NCBI RefSeq assembly: GCF_026151655.1
Contig: NZ_JAMQPN010000009.1
Coordinates: 1 to 64,000, forward strand
DNA from: Leptospira soteropolitanensis
Lineage (GTDB): Bacteria > Spirochaetota > Leptospiria > Leptospirales > Leptospiraceae
Length of the DNA: 64,000 nt
Direction of reading: 5' to 3'
Below are positions 35,179 to 47,307 of the stretch, piece by piece (position 1 is the first letter of the stretch; every line of letters begins with the position of its first letter). The translations under genes and the position numbers were made by a program. Under the pieces are notes generated by a model. That model saw only the letters and a list, made by a program, of their open reading frames with translations. It searched no databases and had not been told where the DNA came from.

Positions 35179-36677
35179 TTCATACTTCCCGTTTTTAAGA
35201 ATTGAACATGCCAAGAAAGTGCTCTTTCCAAATCATGAGGAGTATGTTTTCCCTTAGAAACCCTAAGCGCATTTTCATAATATTCACGAAGTTTATCACG
35301 GTAAATGGGATGAGCACAATTGTTGATAATGAGCTCAGCTCTTTTTTTCGGAGGACAACCTCTAAGATCAGCTAACCCTTGTTCTGTTACAAAAATCATT
35401 GTTGAGTGTTCATTATGATCCGTATGCGATACCATCGGAACCACCGCAGAAATATTTCCGTCCTTGGCAAGTGATGGTGTCATAAAAATACACAAATGGG
35501 AATTTCGAGTGAAATCTCCAGATCCACCAATTCCATTCATCATCGAAGTTCCCATTACATGCGTGGAGTTTACGTTTCCATAAATATCAACTTCGATTGC
35601 TGTATTCATAGCGATAAGACCCATACGTCTAATTACTTCTGGGTGGTTAGATATTTCCTGTGGTCGAATGATGAACTTAGATTTCCACTCTGCTATATTC
35701 GCGTGGAATCTCTTTAATCCTGCTTCCGAAAAAGTCAATGCGGAAGTAGAGGCAATTTCTAGTTTTCCTGCATCTATCAAATCAAAAACAGAATCTTGTA
35801 CCACTTCCGTATACATTTGTATTGAATGGAAGTTTGGATCTTTTGCCATACTAGCAAGAACTGCGTTAGCAATATTCCCTACCCCATTCTGAAAAGGAAG
35901 ATACTCTTTCGGGATTCTACCTTTTTTGATTTCATGTTGTATGAAAGACAATACGTGAGCTGCAATGTTTTGACAATCTTCATCCGGAGTTTTAAAAACA
36001 GTCGCTGCATCTGGTTTACTAGATCGCACAATCCCTTTGATTTTATCAGGAGGAACTTGAATGTAAGGTAATCCGATACGATCCCCAGGTGTGAGAATAT
36101 TAATCGGAAGTCCTTTTTCATGATGGTTTGGAAGATAAACATCATGATAACCTTTTAACTCTAAAGGATGAGTATCCGTTAACTCAATATAAACTGATTC
36201 CGCATTATGGATATAAGTTGCACTCATTCCAGAAGATGTTGAGAGATAGATTTTTCCATCTGTGGTTACATCAATTGCTTCTACAATCGCTGCATCAATT
36301 TTTGGTAAAATTCCGTGTTCAATGTACTTTACAACATGAGACAAATGCATATCGATGAAATCAGTTTCGCCTTGGTTGATGAGATTACGTAGGTGCGAGT
36401 TCGACTGGTATGGAATTCTCAATTTTAGTGCACCAGTTTTTGCTAACGCACCGTCCAATTCCTCGCCAGTGGAAGCACCAGCGTATAAATTAATAGAGAA
36501 CTCTTTACCTATTTTTTTTTCTTCTTCAATTCGTTTGGCAAAGGCAACTGGAATGAGTTTAGGGTATCCAGCCGGTGTAAATCCAGAACATCCTAGAGTG
36601 ACATGTTGGGGTAGAAGTGCTGCCACTTCTTCTGCAGTTTTAATTTTTTCTTCAATTAAAGGGTTTGTTACGGCCAT
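35175..36677 (-). CDS. Acetyl-CoA hydrolase / CoA-transferase family protein
   Basis: A 500-residue family I-like CoA-transferase (acetyl-CoA hydrolase/succinyl-CoA:acetate CoA-transferase type). The catalytic glutamate region is MYTEVVQDSVFDLIDAGK. The N-terminal VTLGCSGFTPAGYPKLIPVAFA and GASTGEELDGALA and the C-terminal GIGGSGDFTRNSHLCIF and VTEQGLADLRG glycine-rich motifs are diagnostic. The 36737 start adds 20 residues of no family similarity, so ATG at 36677 (MAVTNPLIEEK) is preferred. The stop overlaps the FAD oxidoreductase start. Confidence 0.87.
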   Translation of the reverse strand: MAVTNPLIEEKIKTAEEVAALLPQHVTLGCSGFTPAGYPKLIPVAFAKRIEEEKKIGKEFSINLYAGASTGEELDGALAKTGALKLRIPYQSNSHLRNLINQGETDFIDMHLSHVVKYIEHGILPKIDAAIVEAIDVTTDGKIYLSTSSGMSATYIHNAESVYIELTDTHPLELKGYHDVYLPNHHEKGLPINILTPGDRIGLPYIQVPPDKIKGIVRSSKPDAATVFKTPDEDCQNIAAHVLSFIQHEIKKGRIPKEYLPFQNGVGNIANAVLASMAKDPNFHSIQMYTEVVQDSVFDLIDAGKLEIASTSALTFSEAGLKRFHANIAEWKSKFIIRPQEISNHPEVIRRMGLIAMNTAIEVDIYGNVNSTHVMGTSMMNGIGGSGDFTRNSHLCIFMTPSLAKDGNISAVVPMVSHTDHNEHSTMIFVTEQGLADLRGCPPKKRAELIINNCAHPIYRDKLREYYENALRVSKGKHTPHDLERALSWHVQFLKTGSMK

Positions 36678-36748
36678 AATTTTAAATTCTCTTCTTTGAC
36701 CAAAGATAAAGAGATTGCCTAAAAATAAAAAGTCCAAATTCTGAACGT

Positions 36749-37159
36749 ATGGATTTTCTCTTATATCTGTATTGTTTGCTATTTGGAATCATTCTGGTTG
36801 CGCCTTTTTTAGTCTTTTATTACAGATTCCGATTGGATGAATCACCCTTTGGAAAAGATGAAGGAGCTTACCTAAAACCCTTTACAGAAAGGAAAAACAA
36901 TTTGTTAGATTCACTAAAAGACATTCGATCTGATTTTGATTCAGGTAAATTAACTGAAGAGGAATTCCAAACCCAATCCCTTCCTTATATTGAAGCATTG
37001 GATTCCTTAGAAGTAGAACTAAAGGAAAAAAAAGCGAATGTGGCAATTCTTCCCACTCCCAAAATCAACGAGAACTGGACCTGTGCCAGCTGCGGTTCGT
37101 TTGTTGCAATTCCCAATGCAAAGTTTTGTCCTAATTGTGGAGTGGGCCGCCTGGCCTAA
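36749..37159 (+). CDS. Small membrane protein with C-terminal zinc ribbon
   Basis: A 136-residue protein with one N-terminal membrane helix (LLYLYCLLFGIILVAPFLVFYY), a charged helical middle (LKDIRSDFDSGKLTEEEFQTQ), and a zinc ribbon (CASCGSF ... CPNCG, residues about 111-131). The layout resembles CcmI-like/zinc-ribbon adaptors, but no cytochrome c genes are near. It is transcribed divergently from the CoA-transferase gene over a 71-base gap. Confidence 0.68.
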   Translation: MDFLLYLYCLLFGIILVAPFLVFYYRFRLDESPFGKDEGAYLKPFTERKNNLLDSLKDIRSDFDSGKLTEEEFQTQSLPYIEALDSLEVELKEKKANVAILPTPKINENWTCASCGSFVAIPNAKFCPNCGVGRLA

Positions 37160-37170
37160 GACCGTTTTAG

Positions 37171-39054
37171 CTAATTTGAACCTGAAAACTGCATATCATA
37201 CAATCTTTTGTATTTAGAGTTTTGGTTTTTTAATAAATCAATGTGACTGCCACTTTCTACGATTTCACCGTTTTCTAAATAATAAATAGTATCTGCAATT
37301 TTGACCGTAGATAAACGGTGAGCAATGATAATAACCGTTTTGTTTTCATACAACCTAACAAACGCTTGTTGAATCAGACGCTCCGATTCTGTATCTAAAG
37401 CAGAAGTTGCCTCATCCAAAATCAATACTTCCGGGTTGGCAAGTAATGTCCTAGCAATCGAAATCCTTTGCCTTTGACCACCCGACAACATAACTCCACG
37501 TTCTCCCACAATGGTATCATATCCTTCTTCAAAGGCCTCGATGAACTCTGAAGCAAAGGCATCTTCGGCAGCTCGTCGCACTTCTTCCTCAGACGCTTCG
37601 GGTTTTCCAAAAGCAATATTTTCACGAATAGATCCGTTAAATAAAAAAATATTTTGCGAAACCACTCCGATCCGTTTGCGTAAATTATCTAAACTGATAT
37701 CTTTTGCATTTACATCGTCCCAAAAAATCCCACCTTCACTTGGATCAATTAATCTTGGCAAAAGATCAACTAACGTTGATTTACCGGCACCAGAAGAACC
37801 TACTATCGCAATGGTTCCTCCGCGAGGTAAAGTTAGGTTTATATTTTTCAGAGCATATATATCTGTATTAGGATAAATATAAGAAACATTTTTATACTCA
37901 ATGGACTTTGAGAGCGCACCCAAAGGATTCGGGACCTTCGGCTCCTTAATATCCACATCTCTTCCTAAAATTTCGAATACGCGATCACTTGCGATCACAG
38001 AAGCTTGGATTAAGTTCACAAGAATACTCATCTGTTTTAACGGGCGCATAAGGAAAATCAAAGTTAGGAAAAAAGCAATAAACATCCCTTTAGAAAAACT
38101 TGCATCTTCTAATAAACATGCACCTATCCCTAAAAAAACCATAGTCACAACAGATCCAGATAACTCTGTCAATGCGGGACCTATTTGGTGATAAAAATGC
38201 GTTTTAAATGTTTTATCTGAAAGATTTTGATTTACTTTAAAAAATCGATCGGCTTCTTTATCTTCCATTGAGAATGCTCGGATCACTCGAATTCCTGAAA
38301 TAACTTCCTGAAGATCGCCATTCAATTCAGATAATTGTTCTTGTTGGTTTTTTGTGGTTCGTCTGATTCGATCAGCAAATGTACTAACAGGTCCCACAAT
38401 CAAAGGTATTACAATAAATAATAAAAAAAACAATTTCCAGCTTAACACGAGTAAGATGATCAAATGAGTGACTATATAAAAGAAATCATTTATAGCATCT
38501 TTTAGGTCATTTGATACAACTTTACCAACAATATCTACATCATTGATCACTCGACTCATGAGAACGCCAGTTTTTTCACGATAGAACTCATTAAGTGGTA
38601 ACACTTGGAGTTTTTTATAGAGTGCTTGCCTAAGATCACTGACAGCAAGAAGGCCTGCGGAATTGACAAAGTAAACGGTTCCTGCAAGACAAATAAGTTT
38701 CAAAAAGTAAATCGGAAGGATGATTAAACAGAATAGATAGACTAGATCATCTGGTTTTTTATCAGCAAGCTCTTCGTTTGTCTTTTGTTTGAGATTAGCA
38801 AATTGCCATTCCCAAAACTTGAGTCCTTCGAGATGGTCTGGTTTGTTGTATTCCGAAAGTAATGTTTGGTCTTTTTTGGTAAGAGCAATTTGAAACTTGT
38901 AATTTTCACCAGTCCCTAAAGAATCAAAGATAGGAATGAGAGACGTGAGGGAGGCTCCATTAAATATGGAAACAAATATAGATAGAAATACACCGAGGCT
39001 GAGTCTGTATTTGTATTTTGTCAAGTATGGCCAGAGTTTTCGGTAAATCTTCAC
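37171..39054 (-). CDS. ABC exporter (MsbA-like lipid flippase type)
   Basis: A 627-residue half-transporter combining six membrane helices with a nucleotide-binding domain, as in MsbA and other lipid or multidrug exporters. Walker A is GSSGAGKST, the signature LSGGQRQRISIARTLL, Walker B VLILDEATSALD and the switch HRLSTV. A long periplasmic loop (about residues 40-105) sits between helices 1 and 2. The start is GTG with AAGGG about 10 bases upstream, only two bases from the divergent ATG of the solute-binding protein gene. Cargo is unknown. Confidence 0.88.
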   Translation of the reverse strand: MKIYRKLWPYLTKYKYRLSLGVFLSIFVSIFNGASLTSLIPIFDSLGTGENYKFQIALTKKDQTLLSEYNKPDHLEGLKFWEWQFANLKQKTNEELADKKPDDLVYLFCLIILPIYFLKLICLAGTVYFVNSAGLLAVSDLRQALYKKLQVLPLNEFYREKTGVLMSRVINDVDIVGKVVSNDLKDAINDFFYIVTHLIILLVLSWKLFFLLFIVIPLIVGPVSTFADRIRRTTKNQQEQLSELNGDLQEVISGIRVIRAFSMEDKEADRFFKVNQNLSDKTFKTHFYHQIGPALTELSGSVVTMVFLGIGACLLEDASFSKGMFIAFFLTLIFLMRPLKQMSILVNLIQASVIASDRVFEILGRDVDIKEPKVPNPLGALSKSIEYKNVSYIYPNTDIYALKNINLTLPRGGTIAIVGSSGAGKSTLVDLLPRLIDPSEGGIFWDDVNAKDISLDNLRKRIGVVSQNIFLFNGSIRENIAFGKPEASEEEVRRAAEDAFASEFIEAFEEGYDTIVGERGVMLSGGQRQRISIARTLLANPEVLILDEATSALDTESERLIQQAFVRLYENKTVIIIAHRLSTVKIADTIYYLENGEIVESGSHIDLLKNQNSKYKRLYDMQFSGSN

Positions 39055-39056
39055 GT

Positions 39057-40481
39057 ATGAGAACCTTATCCCTTGTTTTCTTTCTCTTGTCCCTCACTTT
39101 TTGCCAAAAGGAAACTCCGCATTTTGACTTAAAAATTGGTCTTCCCTCCGATCCTGCGCATTTGGATCCGCTTTTCCTGACTGATTTGTCAGGTCAGAAA
39201 TTGGCAAAGTTCCTTCACCAAGGCCTCTTCGCTCGAGAGAAAAATGGTTTTAATGCCCCCTGGATTCTTTCCTACAAAAAACTACCACACCCGCAAAACG
39301 AAGTCTGGCGTTTCCAATTGAATCCGTCAGCCCCAAGTCTTAAAGATATCGAATACAGTTTATCTCGTTTGATCCTTGAAACCTTTCCCAGGAAAGGGGA
39401 CTACCAGTTCCTTATATCGATCCGAGTATCATCGGAGAACCAAATCGATTTAACATTCAAAAAAGGAACTAAAGAAACGGAGTGGAAAGAAAAACTCAGT
39501 TTACCTTTCGCATCCATTATCGGAAAAAAAGAATGGGAACAAGGAATCTTAAAATCTTATGGGAAATACAAACTCATCACTTGGAAAAAAAATGAATTTT
39601 TAGACTTAACGTTACAAAATGAAAAAGAGTCAAAGTTTCCTAAAAAAATTCGATTCTTAATTTTACCACAATCCTCCACATCCTTATTTTTATACAAAAA
39701 ACATCAATTAGATGCGTTCAAACTAACAGACTTTCTCCTTTCCTTACCTGAAGCCAATTCTGAATTCACTCTTACAAAAAAAGGAAGATCAGTTCAGTAT
39801 GTTGCAATCAATCAAAACAATCCCTGTTTTGATATTCATTTTCGAAGAGCAGTAAATTTAGCGATCCCACGCGAACTAATCATTCAAAAATTATTAGAAA
39901 ACCATGCAGATTTCACTTATGGACCCGTTCCTGTTACATACATGGAAAAAATTTCAAAGCTTCCAATGATCCCTAAAGAAATCTATGATCCAAAATTTGC
40001 TATCGAAGAATTAAAAAGATCAACATGTTTTTCAAAACTTAAAACGACAAAATTAGAATTTAGAATGCGTGGTGATGATGAAAACCAAGCCAAAGGTAGA
40101 GCCATTAAACAAGCGTTAGAAGAAATAGGTTTAAAGATTCAACTTAAACCAATGGAAAAAGCGCCCTTATACAAAGAAAACGGAGAAGGGAAAGGGGATC
40201 TTACATTGCTCACTTGGTATTCCGATTTTGACTCAGTTTGGAATTTTTTAGATCCGCTATTTCATCCAAACAAAGGTGGTAATGGAGGGAACCGATCTTT
40301 CTATAAAAATGCGGAGGTAGGTGCAATTCTGAATCAACCTTCCAAAAATGATAAGGATGCCCTTCAAGTCATTGAAAGAATTCGAGAAGACAAACCTTGG
40401 ATTTTTCTTTGGTCCATTCAGGAAAATTATTTAGTATCTAGGGACTTTCTTCGTTATAACGCGCTCGTCGATTTTCTATAA
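39057..40481 (+). CDS. Solute-binding lipoprotein (SBP_bac_5-type, peptide/nickel family)
   Basis: A 474-residue extracytoplasmic binding protein of the oligopeptide family. With the ATG at 39057 the lipoprotein signal is MRTLSLVFFLLSLTFC, a relaxed spirochaete-type lipobox; ATGs at 39027 and TTG at 39018 are alternatives. The typical N-terminal GLPSDPAHLDPLFLTDLSGQKLAKFLHQGLFAREKNG and C-terminal region with FDSVWNFLDPLFHPN follow. No permease genes are beside it. Its 3' end overlaps the convergent PBP gene by 44 bases. Confidence 0.78.
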   Translation: MRTLSLVFFLLSLTFCQKETPHFDLKIGLPSDPAHLDPLFLTDLSGQKLAKFLHQGLFAREKNGFNAPWILSYKKLPHPQNEVWRFQLNPSAPSLKDIEYSLSRLILETFPRKGDYQFLISIRVSSENQIDLTFKKGTKETEWKEKLSLPFASIIGKKEWEQGILKSYGKYKLITWKKNEFLDLTLQNEKESKFPKKIRFLILPQSSTSLFLYKKHQLDAFKLTDFLLSLPEANSEFTLTKKGRSVQYVAINQNNPCFDIHFRRAVNLAIPRELIIQKLLENHADFTYGPVPVTYMEKISKLPMIPKEIYDPKFAIEELKRSTCFSKLKTTKLEFRMRGDDENQAKGRAIKQALEEIGLKIQLKPMEKAPLYKENGEGKGDLTLLTWYSDFDSVWNFLDPLFHPNKGGNGGNRSFYKNAEVGAILNQPSKNDKDALQVIERIREDKPWIFLWSIQENYLVSRDFLRYNALVDFL

Positions 40482-42924
40482 CAGGAGGTTCTAATTCTAC
40501 CGAATCAACTGCAGTTGGCCGAATACGACTTCCTTGCGCATCAAAGGTGGAAATTTCTGATTCCTCATCATCAACCTCTTCTGGTTTGAAATTTGCGTTT
40601 TGGTTTACAGGCTCTTGTTTTACAAACCCAGCTCTTTTCGGTGGTAAATCTCCAATATAATAATACTGTGCATATAAAGGCACCTTACAGACGTAATCTG
40701 GATTTGCTTCAATGATAGTTCCATCATCAGCGCATACGTCTATCTTTACAAAATCACCTACGAAGTTAGGAATTAACTGATTTCCCATTCCTAACTTAGA
40801 TTTAACATTTTGCGTATATCTGTACCAAATCCCACCAGAAACCCCCGATCCCGATCCAGGAAAAGGAGCCCCTTCATCATGCCCAACCCAAACAACTGTT
40901 ACATTCCTTGGCGTGAGTCCAGCAAACCATACGTCACGAACTCCCTTTAATCCTTTCCAGCGGGATGATTTTAGTTTAGGCGATTGAACCGTGCCTGTTT
41001 TTCCAGCATATAAAAAAGGTTCCCCTTCTTTACGCTTTAAAGTCATGGTCCCCTCTTCAGTTAGGACTGATTGTAATGTATTAATTGCCATCGCACAAGC
41101 AACAGGATCTAATATTTGTTCTGCGGCCTCATTTGGCACAGTGCTATAAAACTCGTTTCCATCCAAATCTGTAATTTTTAGAATTTTTCTTGGTGTGACT
41201 CGCCTTCCCCCATTCATAAGAGTTGCATAAACCACAGAAAGTTCCATCGGACTCAGTTCACCAGACCCAAGGGCCAAAGATAAATTTCTTTGGAATCGGA
41301 CTTCAGCTTCTTCCTCTGGGATGGAAAGAATCGCACTTAACTTTTGAATAAAATATGAAATTCCAATTTCATGTAATAATTTTACAGAGACTGTATTCAC
41401 AGATTGGGCGAGAGCTTGTCTAACGGTAATTTCTCCCTTGTATCCTTTATACCAATTCTTCGGTGAATAACCTGAGATGTCTAATTTTTCGTCTTTGATT
41501 TTTGATGATGGGTTTACAATGCGTTTTTCAAAAGCAAGTGCGTAAACAAGTGCTTTGATAGTGGAACCTGGTTGTCGTCTTGCGTCTTCCGCACGGTTGA
41601 ATCGAAATACATTAGAAATTTTGTAACCACCTACCAATGCTTCAATATCTCCAGTTTCAGGATCAAGAGAAATCATAGATCCACTCAGTTGAGGTAATAT
41701 GGCCCTTGTTACTTCCGCTAAATCAGCTTTTCCTTTACTTTGATAATCAATTTCTTGTTTGGTGAGATCTGCTCTGACTGAATCAACACCAACTCGTAAT
41801 GCTTCTTCCGCGAATCTTTGTTTTTCTAAATCTAAGGTTGTGTAAACAAGTAGACCACGTTCCTCCAGGTCCTCATTGGAAAATCTCTCTAAGATAAATC
41901 TTCTAATTTCAGAATTAAAATCAGGAGCTAAGTTTACTCTAAAATCTTTGTCGGACCCATATTTCCCAATTTCACTTGAGTACTTTGGATTTCCTTCTTC
42001 GTCTTTGGATTCTTTGACTTTATAGATGGTTCTAAACTTTTTTAAATTAAGCTCGATGGAATCAGAAAATTTATGAGGAATCTCTTTTTGCGAAGGGTGA
42101 AGCTCTGGATTCCTCGCCATATCATATAACACGCGTTTCTGTCTCGAAAGAGCGATTCCTAAATTGCGGACAGGATTGTAAACGCTTGGAGCAGGGATAA
42201 TACCTACAAGTAAAGCAGCTTCTTCTGGACTTAATTCTGATGCAGGTTTTCTAAAATAGTATCTAGCAGCTTCTTCGACACCAGTATTCCCTTCTCCGAG
42301 AAAAATCTGATTCAAATACATAGCCAAAATTTCTTCTTTTGAATATTGACTTTCAATATAAAAGGTGCAATATAATTCGGTAAGTTTATTGAATAAATTT
42401 CGTTTTCCTAAGTTTAAGGTGAGTTTAGCTAACTGCTGTGAGATGGTAGATCCACCTTGCGACAATCGGAATTGGATTAAATTGGTTACCACTGCCCGGC
42501 CAATTGCCGTATAATTCAACCCAGAATGAGAAAAGAACTCCCGATCCTCAGAAGAAAGGACAGCCCAAACAATGACACTGTGTTTTCCTAAATTGTCTGT
42601 TCGGATGGGTCGAAAGTTTCTTCGATAAAACTCACCCATTACTTTTCCACTGCGGTCCAAAATCTTTACTGATTTTGGCTGGAAACTGTCGTAAAAATTG
42701 GAGACTTCCGATCTATATTTCTCCAATGATTTATGGACACGAGCCTCTTCACCAGACCAAACAACATAAGCCCCACCCAAAAAGAAAAAAGATAAAAAAA
42801 CACCAAAAATAAAACCTAAAGTCAAAAAACGAACTCGCCTAATCCAAAAAAAGCGAAGGAGGTCTTTTAAATGACTATATAAAACTTCTATAATGAGAAC
42901 AAAGGAGCTTGTTTGTTGGTTCAT
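40438..42924 (-). CDS. Class A penicillin-binding protein (PBP1A type)
   Basis: A bifunctional peptidoglycan polymerase, 828 residues. It has an N-terminal cytoplasmic tail and a membrane helix at about residues 32-55. A GT51 glycosyltransferase follows, with catalytic-glutamate motif [23 protein letters not shown] [15 protein letters not shown] and [10 protein letters not shown]. The transpeptidase domain has SxxK (PGSTIKALV), SVN and KTG (GKTGTV). It overlaps the lon stop as ATGA (42921-42924). The C-terminal tail is charged and acidic. Confidence 0.92.
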   Translation of the reverse strand: MNQQTSSFVLIIEVLYSHLKDLLRFFWIRRVRFLTLGFIFGVFLSFFFLGGAYVVWSGEEARVHKSLEKYRSEVSNFYDSFQPKSVKILDRSGKVMGEFYRRNFRPIRTDNLGKHSVIVWAVLSSEDREFFSHSGLNYTAIGRAVVTNLIQFRLSQGGSTISQQLAKLTLNLGKRNLFNKLTELYCTFYIESQYSKEEILAMYLNQIFLGEGNTGVEEAARYYFRKPASELSPEEAALLVGIIPAPSVYNPVRNLGIALSRQKRVLYDMARNPELHPSQKEIPHKFSDSIELNLKKFRTIYKVKESKDEEGNPKYSSEIGKYGSDKDFRVNLAPDFNSEIRRFILERFSNEDLEERGLLVYTTLDLEKQRFAEEALRVGVDSVRADLTKQEIDYQSKGKADLAEVTRAILPQLSGSMISLDPETGDIEALVGGYKISNVFRFNRAEDARRQPGSTIKALVYALAFEKRIVNPSSKIKDEKLDISGYSPKNWYKGYKGEITVRQALAQSVNTVSVKLLHEIGISYFIQKLSAILSIPEEEAEVRFQRNLSLALGSGELSPMELSVVYATLMNGGRRVTPRKILKITDLDGNEFYSTVPNEAAEQILDPVACAMAINTLQSVLTEEGTMTLKRKEGEPFLYAGKTGTVQSPKLKSSRWKGLKGVRDVWFAGLTPRNVTVVWVGHDEGAPFPGSGSGVSGGIWYRYTQNVKSKLGMGNQLIPNFVGDFVKIDVCADDGTIIEANPDYVCKVPLYAQYYYIGDLPPKRAGFVKQEPVNQNANFKPEEVDDEESEISTFDAQGSRIRPTAVDSVELEPPVIENRRARYNEESP

Positions 42925-45293
42925 TTCTTTTTACCTTTGGACTTAGGAAAGACAAGTTTTTCCACTTCTTCAAAACGAGTCACAGGGAAAAAAGTTACAC
43001 CTCGTTTTACATAATCAGGGATTTCTTGGAATGCTTTTTCGTTATCTTTTGGAAAAATGATTTTTTTCACTCCCACACGTTTCGCTGCTACGATCTTTTC
43101 TCGTAATCCTCCAATCGCAAGCACTTCACCAGTTAATGTTAGTTCTCCGGTCATACCAAAACCAGGTGCAATGACCCGATCTGTTACAAGCGATAAAAGA
43201 GCAGTAGCCATTGTTATCCCTGCACTTGGTCCATCTTTGGGTGTTGCGCCATCTGGAACATGTAAGTGAATTGCCTTTTTCTCAAACAAACTGTCATTGT
43301 TCACATAATTCTTAACAAATGACAATGCAATGTTAGCAGACTCTTCCATCATTTTTCCCATCTGCCCCGTAAGAGTCAGTCCACCTTTTCCAGGGATGAG
43401 AACAGCCTCGATAAGAAGTGTCGAACCACCTGCATTAGTCCAGGCAAGTCCTAGTGCGGTTCCAGGAACTTTAGGAATTGTCATTCGGTCATCCACAAAT
43501 GGAGGTGGTCCTAAGTATTCCACCAAATCCTTTTCACGAATTTCTTTGGAATACTTATCCTTTAACACTTGTTTTAAGGCAATTTTCCGGACTAATTTAT
43601 CAAAAGTTTTTTCCAGTCCACGTAACCCTGATTCTCTAGAATAAGAATTGATAAGGACTGTTACCGTTTCCTTTTTCATAGAAAAAGAATCCGGATTTAA
43701 CCCATTTTTCTCAAAGATTTTTTTCCAAAGATACTTTTGGAAAATCTGAACTTTTTCTTCCGTGATATACCCTGAAAGTTGAATGACCTCCATACGATCC
43801 AAAAGCACACGAGGGATAGGCTCAAAAGTATTTGCTGTAGCTATAAACAAAACATCAGAAAGATCGAACGGTAAATCCAGGTAATGGTCTCTAAAATTTG
43901 AATTTTGTTCTGGATCTAAAACTTCGAGTAAAGCCGCTTGTGGATCACCTTGGTATCCTTGAGACATCTTATCAATCTCATCCAAAAGAATCACTGTGTC
44001 CCTTTCTTTTGTGATTTTTAATGCACTAATGAGTTTTCCGGGCATTGCCCCAATGTAAGTTCGTCTATGTCCTTTGATTTCTGCTTCATCCCTAACTCCA
44101 CCAACAGAGAATCGAAAAAACTTTCTACCAAGTGCCTCTGCTACTGACTTGGCAATGGAGGTTTTACCAACACCAGGTGGACCCACCAAACAAAGAATAG
44201 ATCCTTTACTTTTTGGATTAAGTTTATGAACGGCTAAAAACTCTAAAATTCTTTCCTTTACATCTTCTAGTTTGTGGTGATCCCGATTGAGAATTTTTTT
44301 AGCATGAACGAGATTTACATCCTTTTCGGCCGGTTTTTCCCAAGGAAGGGCATCAACTAAATCCAAATAGTTGCGGATGACATTATAATCACTTGAGATA
44401 GGATCTGAGTTTTTAAACTTATCGATTTCCCTTTCTATTTCCACTATGATTTCATCAGCAACCGGGATAGCCTTAAGTCTCTCCAAAAGTTTTTCGTATT
44501 TAATTTCTGTTTTATCTTCCCCAACACCTAACTCTTGCTGTATTGCCTTTAATTGTTCACGCAAAAAAAATTGTCTTTGTTGGTTATCAATTTTATCATT
44601 GATCTGTTCTTGGATCTTTTTTTGAAGAACAACCAACTCTATCTCTTTTTTTAGAAACAATAAGACTTTTTCTAAGCGATCGTTGATTTGGATCGCTTCA
44701 ATGACAGACTGGTATTCCTCTTTTTCTAAGTTCAAGATAGAACAAACAAAATCAGCCATTTTTGCTGGTTCGTTTACATTCATCATTGTAAGCTTCATAT
44801 CTTCTGTAAACAGAGGATTATTTTGGGCGAGTTCCTTAGTCAAAATAAGTAAGGTTCTCATTAGAGCTTTGATGTTATTTTTACTAGTTCCCAACTCTTC
44901 TTCCGGATAACTTACGTTAGCAAGAAGCACAGGTTCTTTAGTATGAATCGAATTAATTTTAAATCTTTGTATGGTGTTTACTAGAATATTCATTCCACCG
45001 TCAGGTAGATTGATCTTTTTTAGAATCCGAGCGACCACTCCAATTTGGAAAATATTATCTTCCGAGGGTAGATCCGATTCATCTTCTTTCAAAAGGATAA
45101 GACCTAAAAATCCAGCACCTTTGGATGATTCTTCGATGGATTGAATGAATCGACCGGGAGGAACAATTAAAGGAGTAATGATTCCTGGAAATACTGGCCT
45201 TACCTTAATGGGGAGAAGAAAAATTTGTTTAGGAAGGGAGTCTTCCATTCTCGCCAATTTTGTTGAGTTTTCCCAAAATTCATTTGTTTCCAA
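42921..45293 (-). CDS. lon: Lon ATP-dependent protease
   Basis: A cytosolic protease of 790 residues that degrades damaged and regulatory proteins. The N-terminal substrate-binding domain is [22 protein letters not shown]. The ATPase has Walker [10 protein letters not shown] and Walker [11 protein letters not shown]. The protease domain has catalytic Ser in KDGPSAGIT and Lys in [18 protein letters not shown]. It lies 13 bases downstream of uvrB and is coupled to the PBP gene, in a long minus-strand run. Confidence 0.95.
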   Translation of the reverse strand: METNEFWENSTKLARMEDSLPKQIFLLPIKVRPVFPGIITPLIVPPGRFIQSIEESSKGAGFLGLILLKEDESDLPSEDNIFQIGVVARILKKINLPDGGMNILVNTIQRFKINSIHTKEPVLLANVSYPEEELGTSKNNIKALMRTLLILTKELAQNNPLFTEDMKLTMMNVNEPAKMADFVCSILNLEKEEYQSVIEAIQINDRLEKVLLFLKKEIELVVLQKKIQEQINDKIDNQQRQFFLREQLKAIQQELGVGEDKTEIKYEKLLERLKAIPVADEIIVEIEREIDKFKNSDPISSDYNVIRNYLDLVDALPWEKPAEKDVNLVHAKKILNRDHHKLEDVKERILEFLAVHKLNPKSKGSILCLVGPPGVGKTSIAKSVAEALGRKFFRFSVGGVRDEAEIKGHRRTYIGAMPGKLISALKITKERDTVILLDEIDKMSQGYQGDPQAALLEVLDPEQNSNFRDHYLDLPFDLSDVLFIATANTFEPIPRVLLDRMEVIQLSGYITEEKVQIFQKYLWKKIFEKNGLNPDSFSMKKETVTVLINSYSRESGLRGLEKTFDKLVRKIALKQVLKDKYSKEIREKDLVEYLGPPPFVDDRMTIPKVPGTALGLAWTNAGGSTLLIEAVLIPGKGGLTLTGQMGKMMEESANIALSFVKNYVNNDSLFEKKAIHLHVPDGATPKDGPSAGITMATALLSLVTDRVIAPGFGMTGELTLTGEVLAIGGLREKIVAAKRVGVKKIIFPKDNEKAFQEIPDYVKRGVTFFPVTRFEEVEKLVFPKSKGKKK

Positions 45294-45306
45294 TTAAAAT
45301 CCTACC

Positions 45307-47301
45307 TTATGACTCTATCTTATCTGGCCCGAGTGCTAACATCTTATCTCGAAACATGGCCGCTTTTTCAAAATCCAAATCTGAAGCATATCGCAACATT
45401 TCTCTTTTCAATGCATCGCGTAACTTGTCTTTGGTTTTGTATTTCTTCAAGGTAAACTCTTTTTCCATTTCCTTGAGTGCTTCTTCTTTACTATCCTCTT
45501 CCGCCATTTCACGTGGGAGGATATCATGAATTTCTTTAATGATACTTTGAGGTGTAATCCCCAGTGCCGCGTTATGTGCTTCTTGGATTAGACGGCGGCG
45601 TTCCGTTTCACTGATTGCTTTTTTGATCGAATCAGTCATTCGGTCTGCATACAAAATAGCCTTTCCATTCACATTCCTTGCGGCCCGTCCAATAGTCTGG
45701 ATCAGAGATTTATAGTTTCTAAGAAAACCTTCTTTATCCGCATCTAAAATGGCAACAAGGGAAACCTCTGGAATGTCCAAACCTTCTCGGAGCAAATTGA
45801 TACCTACGATACAATCATAAACACCCTTACGTAAGTCTCTGATGATTTCCGTTCGTTCTATGGTATCTATTTCTGAATGTAAGTAGGCAATTTTTAAACC
45901 CACTTCCTTATAATAGTCCGTTAAATCTTCGGACATTTTTTTTGTGAGTGTGGTAATCAGGATTCTTTCTTTTTTTTCAATGCGAAGCCTGATTTCGTTT
46001 AACAAATCTTCAATTTGATTGGTAGTGGGACGAACTTCCACGACCGGATCCAATAAACCTGTAGGACGAATGATTTGTTCAATCACTGCTTCACTTTTAT
46101 TAATTTCATTTTGATCAGGTGTTGCTGAAACATACAACGTCATCGGCGTTAAAGTCTCAAATTCCTCAAAATTCAATGGCCGATTGTCCAGAGCACTAGG
46201 GAGCCGAAACCCGAAGTCAACTAACGTCTGTTTTCTGGATCTATCTCCCGCATACATCCCTCCGATTTGCGGTAGGGTCACATGGGATTCGTCAATGATC
46301 AGTAAAAAATCCATATTGGGGAAATAATCAAGTAAACAGGCTGGTCGTTCTCCCTCCTGTCTCCCCGTTAAGTGACGAGAATAATTTTCAATCCCACTAC
46401 AATATCCAAGTTCAACCAACATTTCCATATCATAATTGGTTCTGGATTCTATACGTTCGGCTTCTAAATGTTTGCCAGCTTTCAGAAACTTATCTTTTTG
46501 TTCGGCCATCTCAGCTTTGATTTTTTCAATGGCATCCTTAATTTTTGGTCCAGAAGTGATGAAGTGCTTTGCAGGATATACTACCACTCGGTCCAGTTTC
46601 ATTTTCACCTTTCCCGTGAGTGGATCAATTTTGGAGAGTCCATCAATTTCATCACCAAAAAGTTCAATCCGAATTCCTTCCTCTTGGTAGGAAGGCATAA
46701 TTTCAATGGTATCACCACGAACACGAAAATTGCCTCGGCTAAAGTCTATATCGTTTCTTGCATATTGGATATGCAGAAATTTTCGAATGATTTGGTCCCG
46801 GTCAATTTTGTCTCCGATCCTTAACATAACCACAGAGTTCATGTAGTCTTCAGGAGAACCCAAACCATAGATACAAGATACAGAACTCACTATGATGACA
46901 TCATCACGTTCGAGCAAACTCGAAGTAGCACGTAACCGAAGTTTATCGATCTCTTCATTCATTGACATATCTTTTTCAATGAACGTATCGGATGAAGGAA
47001 CATAAGCTTCTGGTTGGTAATAGTCGTAATAAGAGACAAAATACTCTACGGCATTTTCTGGAAAAAATTCTTTAAACTCGCGAAAGAGCTGTGCTGCGAG
47101 AGTTTTGTTATGTGAAAGGATCAAGGTTGGTTTTTTGACGCGAGTGATGACCTCTGCCATTGTAAAGGTCTTTCCAGAACCAGTTACACCTACTAGAGTA
47201 ATTTTATTTTTACCCTCACCGAAGGCCTTTGCAATATCTTCGATTGCTTTGACCTGGTCTCCGGCAGCCTTAAAAGGAGAAACCATTTTGAAATTTGCCA
47301 T
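45307..47301 (-). CDS. uvrB: UvrB, nucleotide excision repair helicase subunit
   Basis: A 664-residue excinuclease component. Motifs are Walker [14 protein letters not shown], the beta-hairpin region [38 protein letters not shown], the motif V/VI segment [25 protein letters not shown]...[10 protein letters not shown], and the C-terminal UVR coiled coil that binds UvrC ([13 protein letters not shown]). It follows the RsbW-like gene after six bases. No SOS box was recognised near its start. Confidence 0.95.
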   Translation of the reverse strand: MANFKMVSPFKAAGDQVKAIEDIAKAFGEGKNKITLVGVTGSGKTFTMAEVITRVKKPTLILSHNKTLAAQLFREFKEFFPENAVEYFVSYYDYYQPEAYVPSSDTFIEKDMSMNEEIDKLRLRATSSLLERDDVIIVSSVSCIYGLGSPEDYMNSVVMLRIGDKIDRDQIIRKFLHIQYARNDIDFSRGNFRVRGDTIEIMPSYQEEGIRIELFGDEIDGLSKIDPLTGKVKMKLDRVVVYPAKHFITSGPKIKDAIEKIKAEMAEQKDKFLKAGKHLEAERIESRTNYDMEMLVELGYCSGIENYSRHLTGRQEGERPACLLDYFPNMDFLLIIDESHVTLPQIGGMYAGDRSRKQTLVDFGFRLPSALDNRPLNFEEFETLTPMTLYVSATPDQNEINKSEAVIEQIIRPTGLLDPVVEVRPTTNQIEDLLNEIRLRIEKKERILITTLTKKMSEDLTDYYKEVGLKIAYLHSEIDTIERTEIIRDLRKGVYDCIVGINLLREGLDIPEVSLVAILDADKEGFLRNYKSLIQTIGRAARNVNGKAILYADRMTDSIKKAISETERRRLIQEAHNAALGITPQSIIKEIHDILPREMAEEDSKEEALKEMEKEFTLKKYKTKDKLRDALKREMLRYASDLDFEKAAMFRDKMLALGPDKIES

Positions 47302-47307
47302 AGGAAC

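Noticed and set aside
36694..36705. Palindrome CTTTGACCAAAG between the CoA-transferase and zinc-ribbon genes
   Set aside because: Only five-base arms in an AT-rich gap; no second copy and no consensus match, so likely chance.
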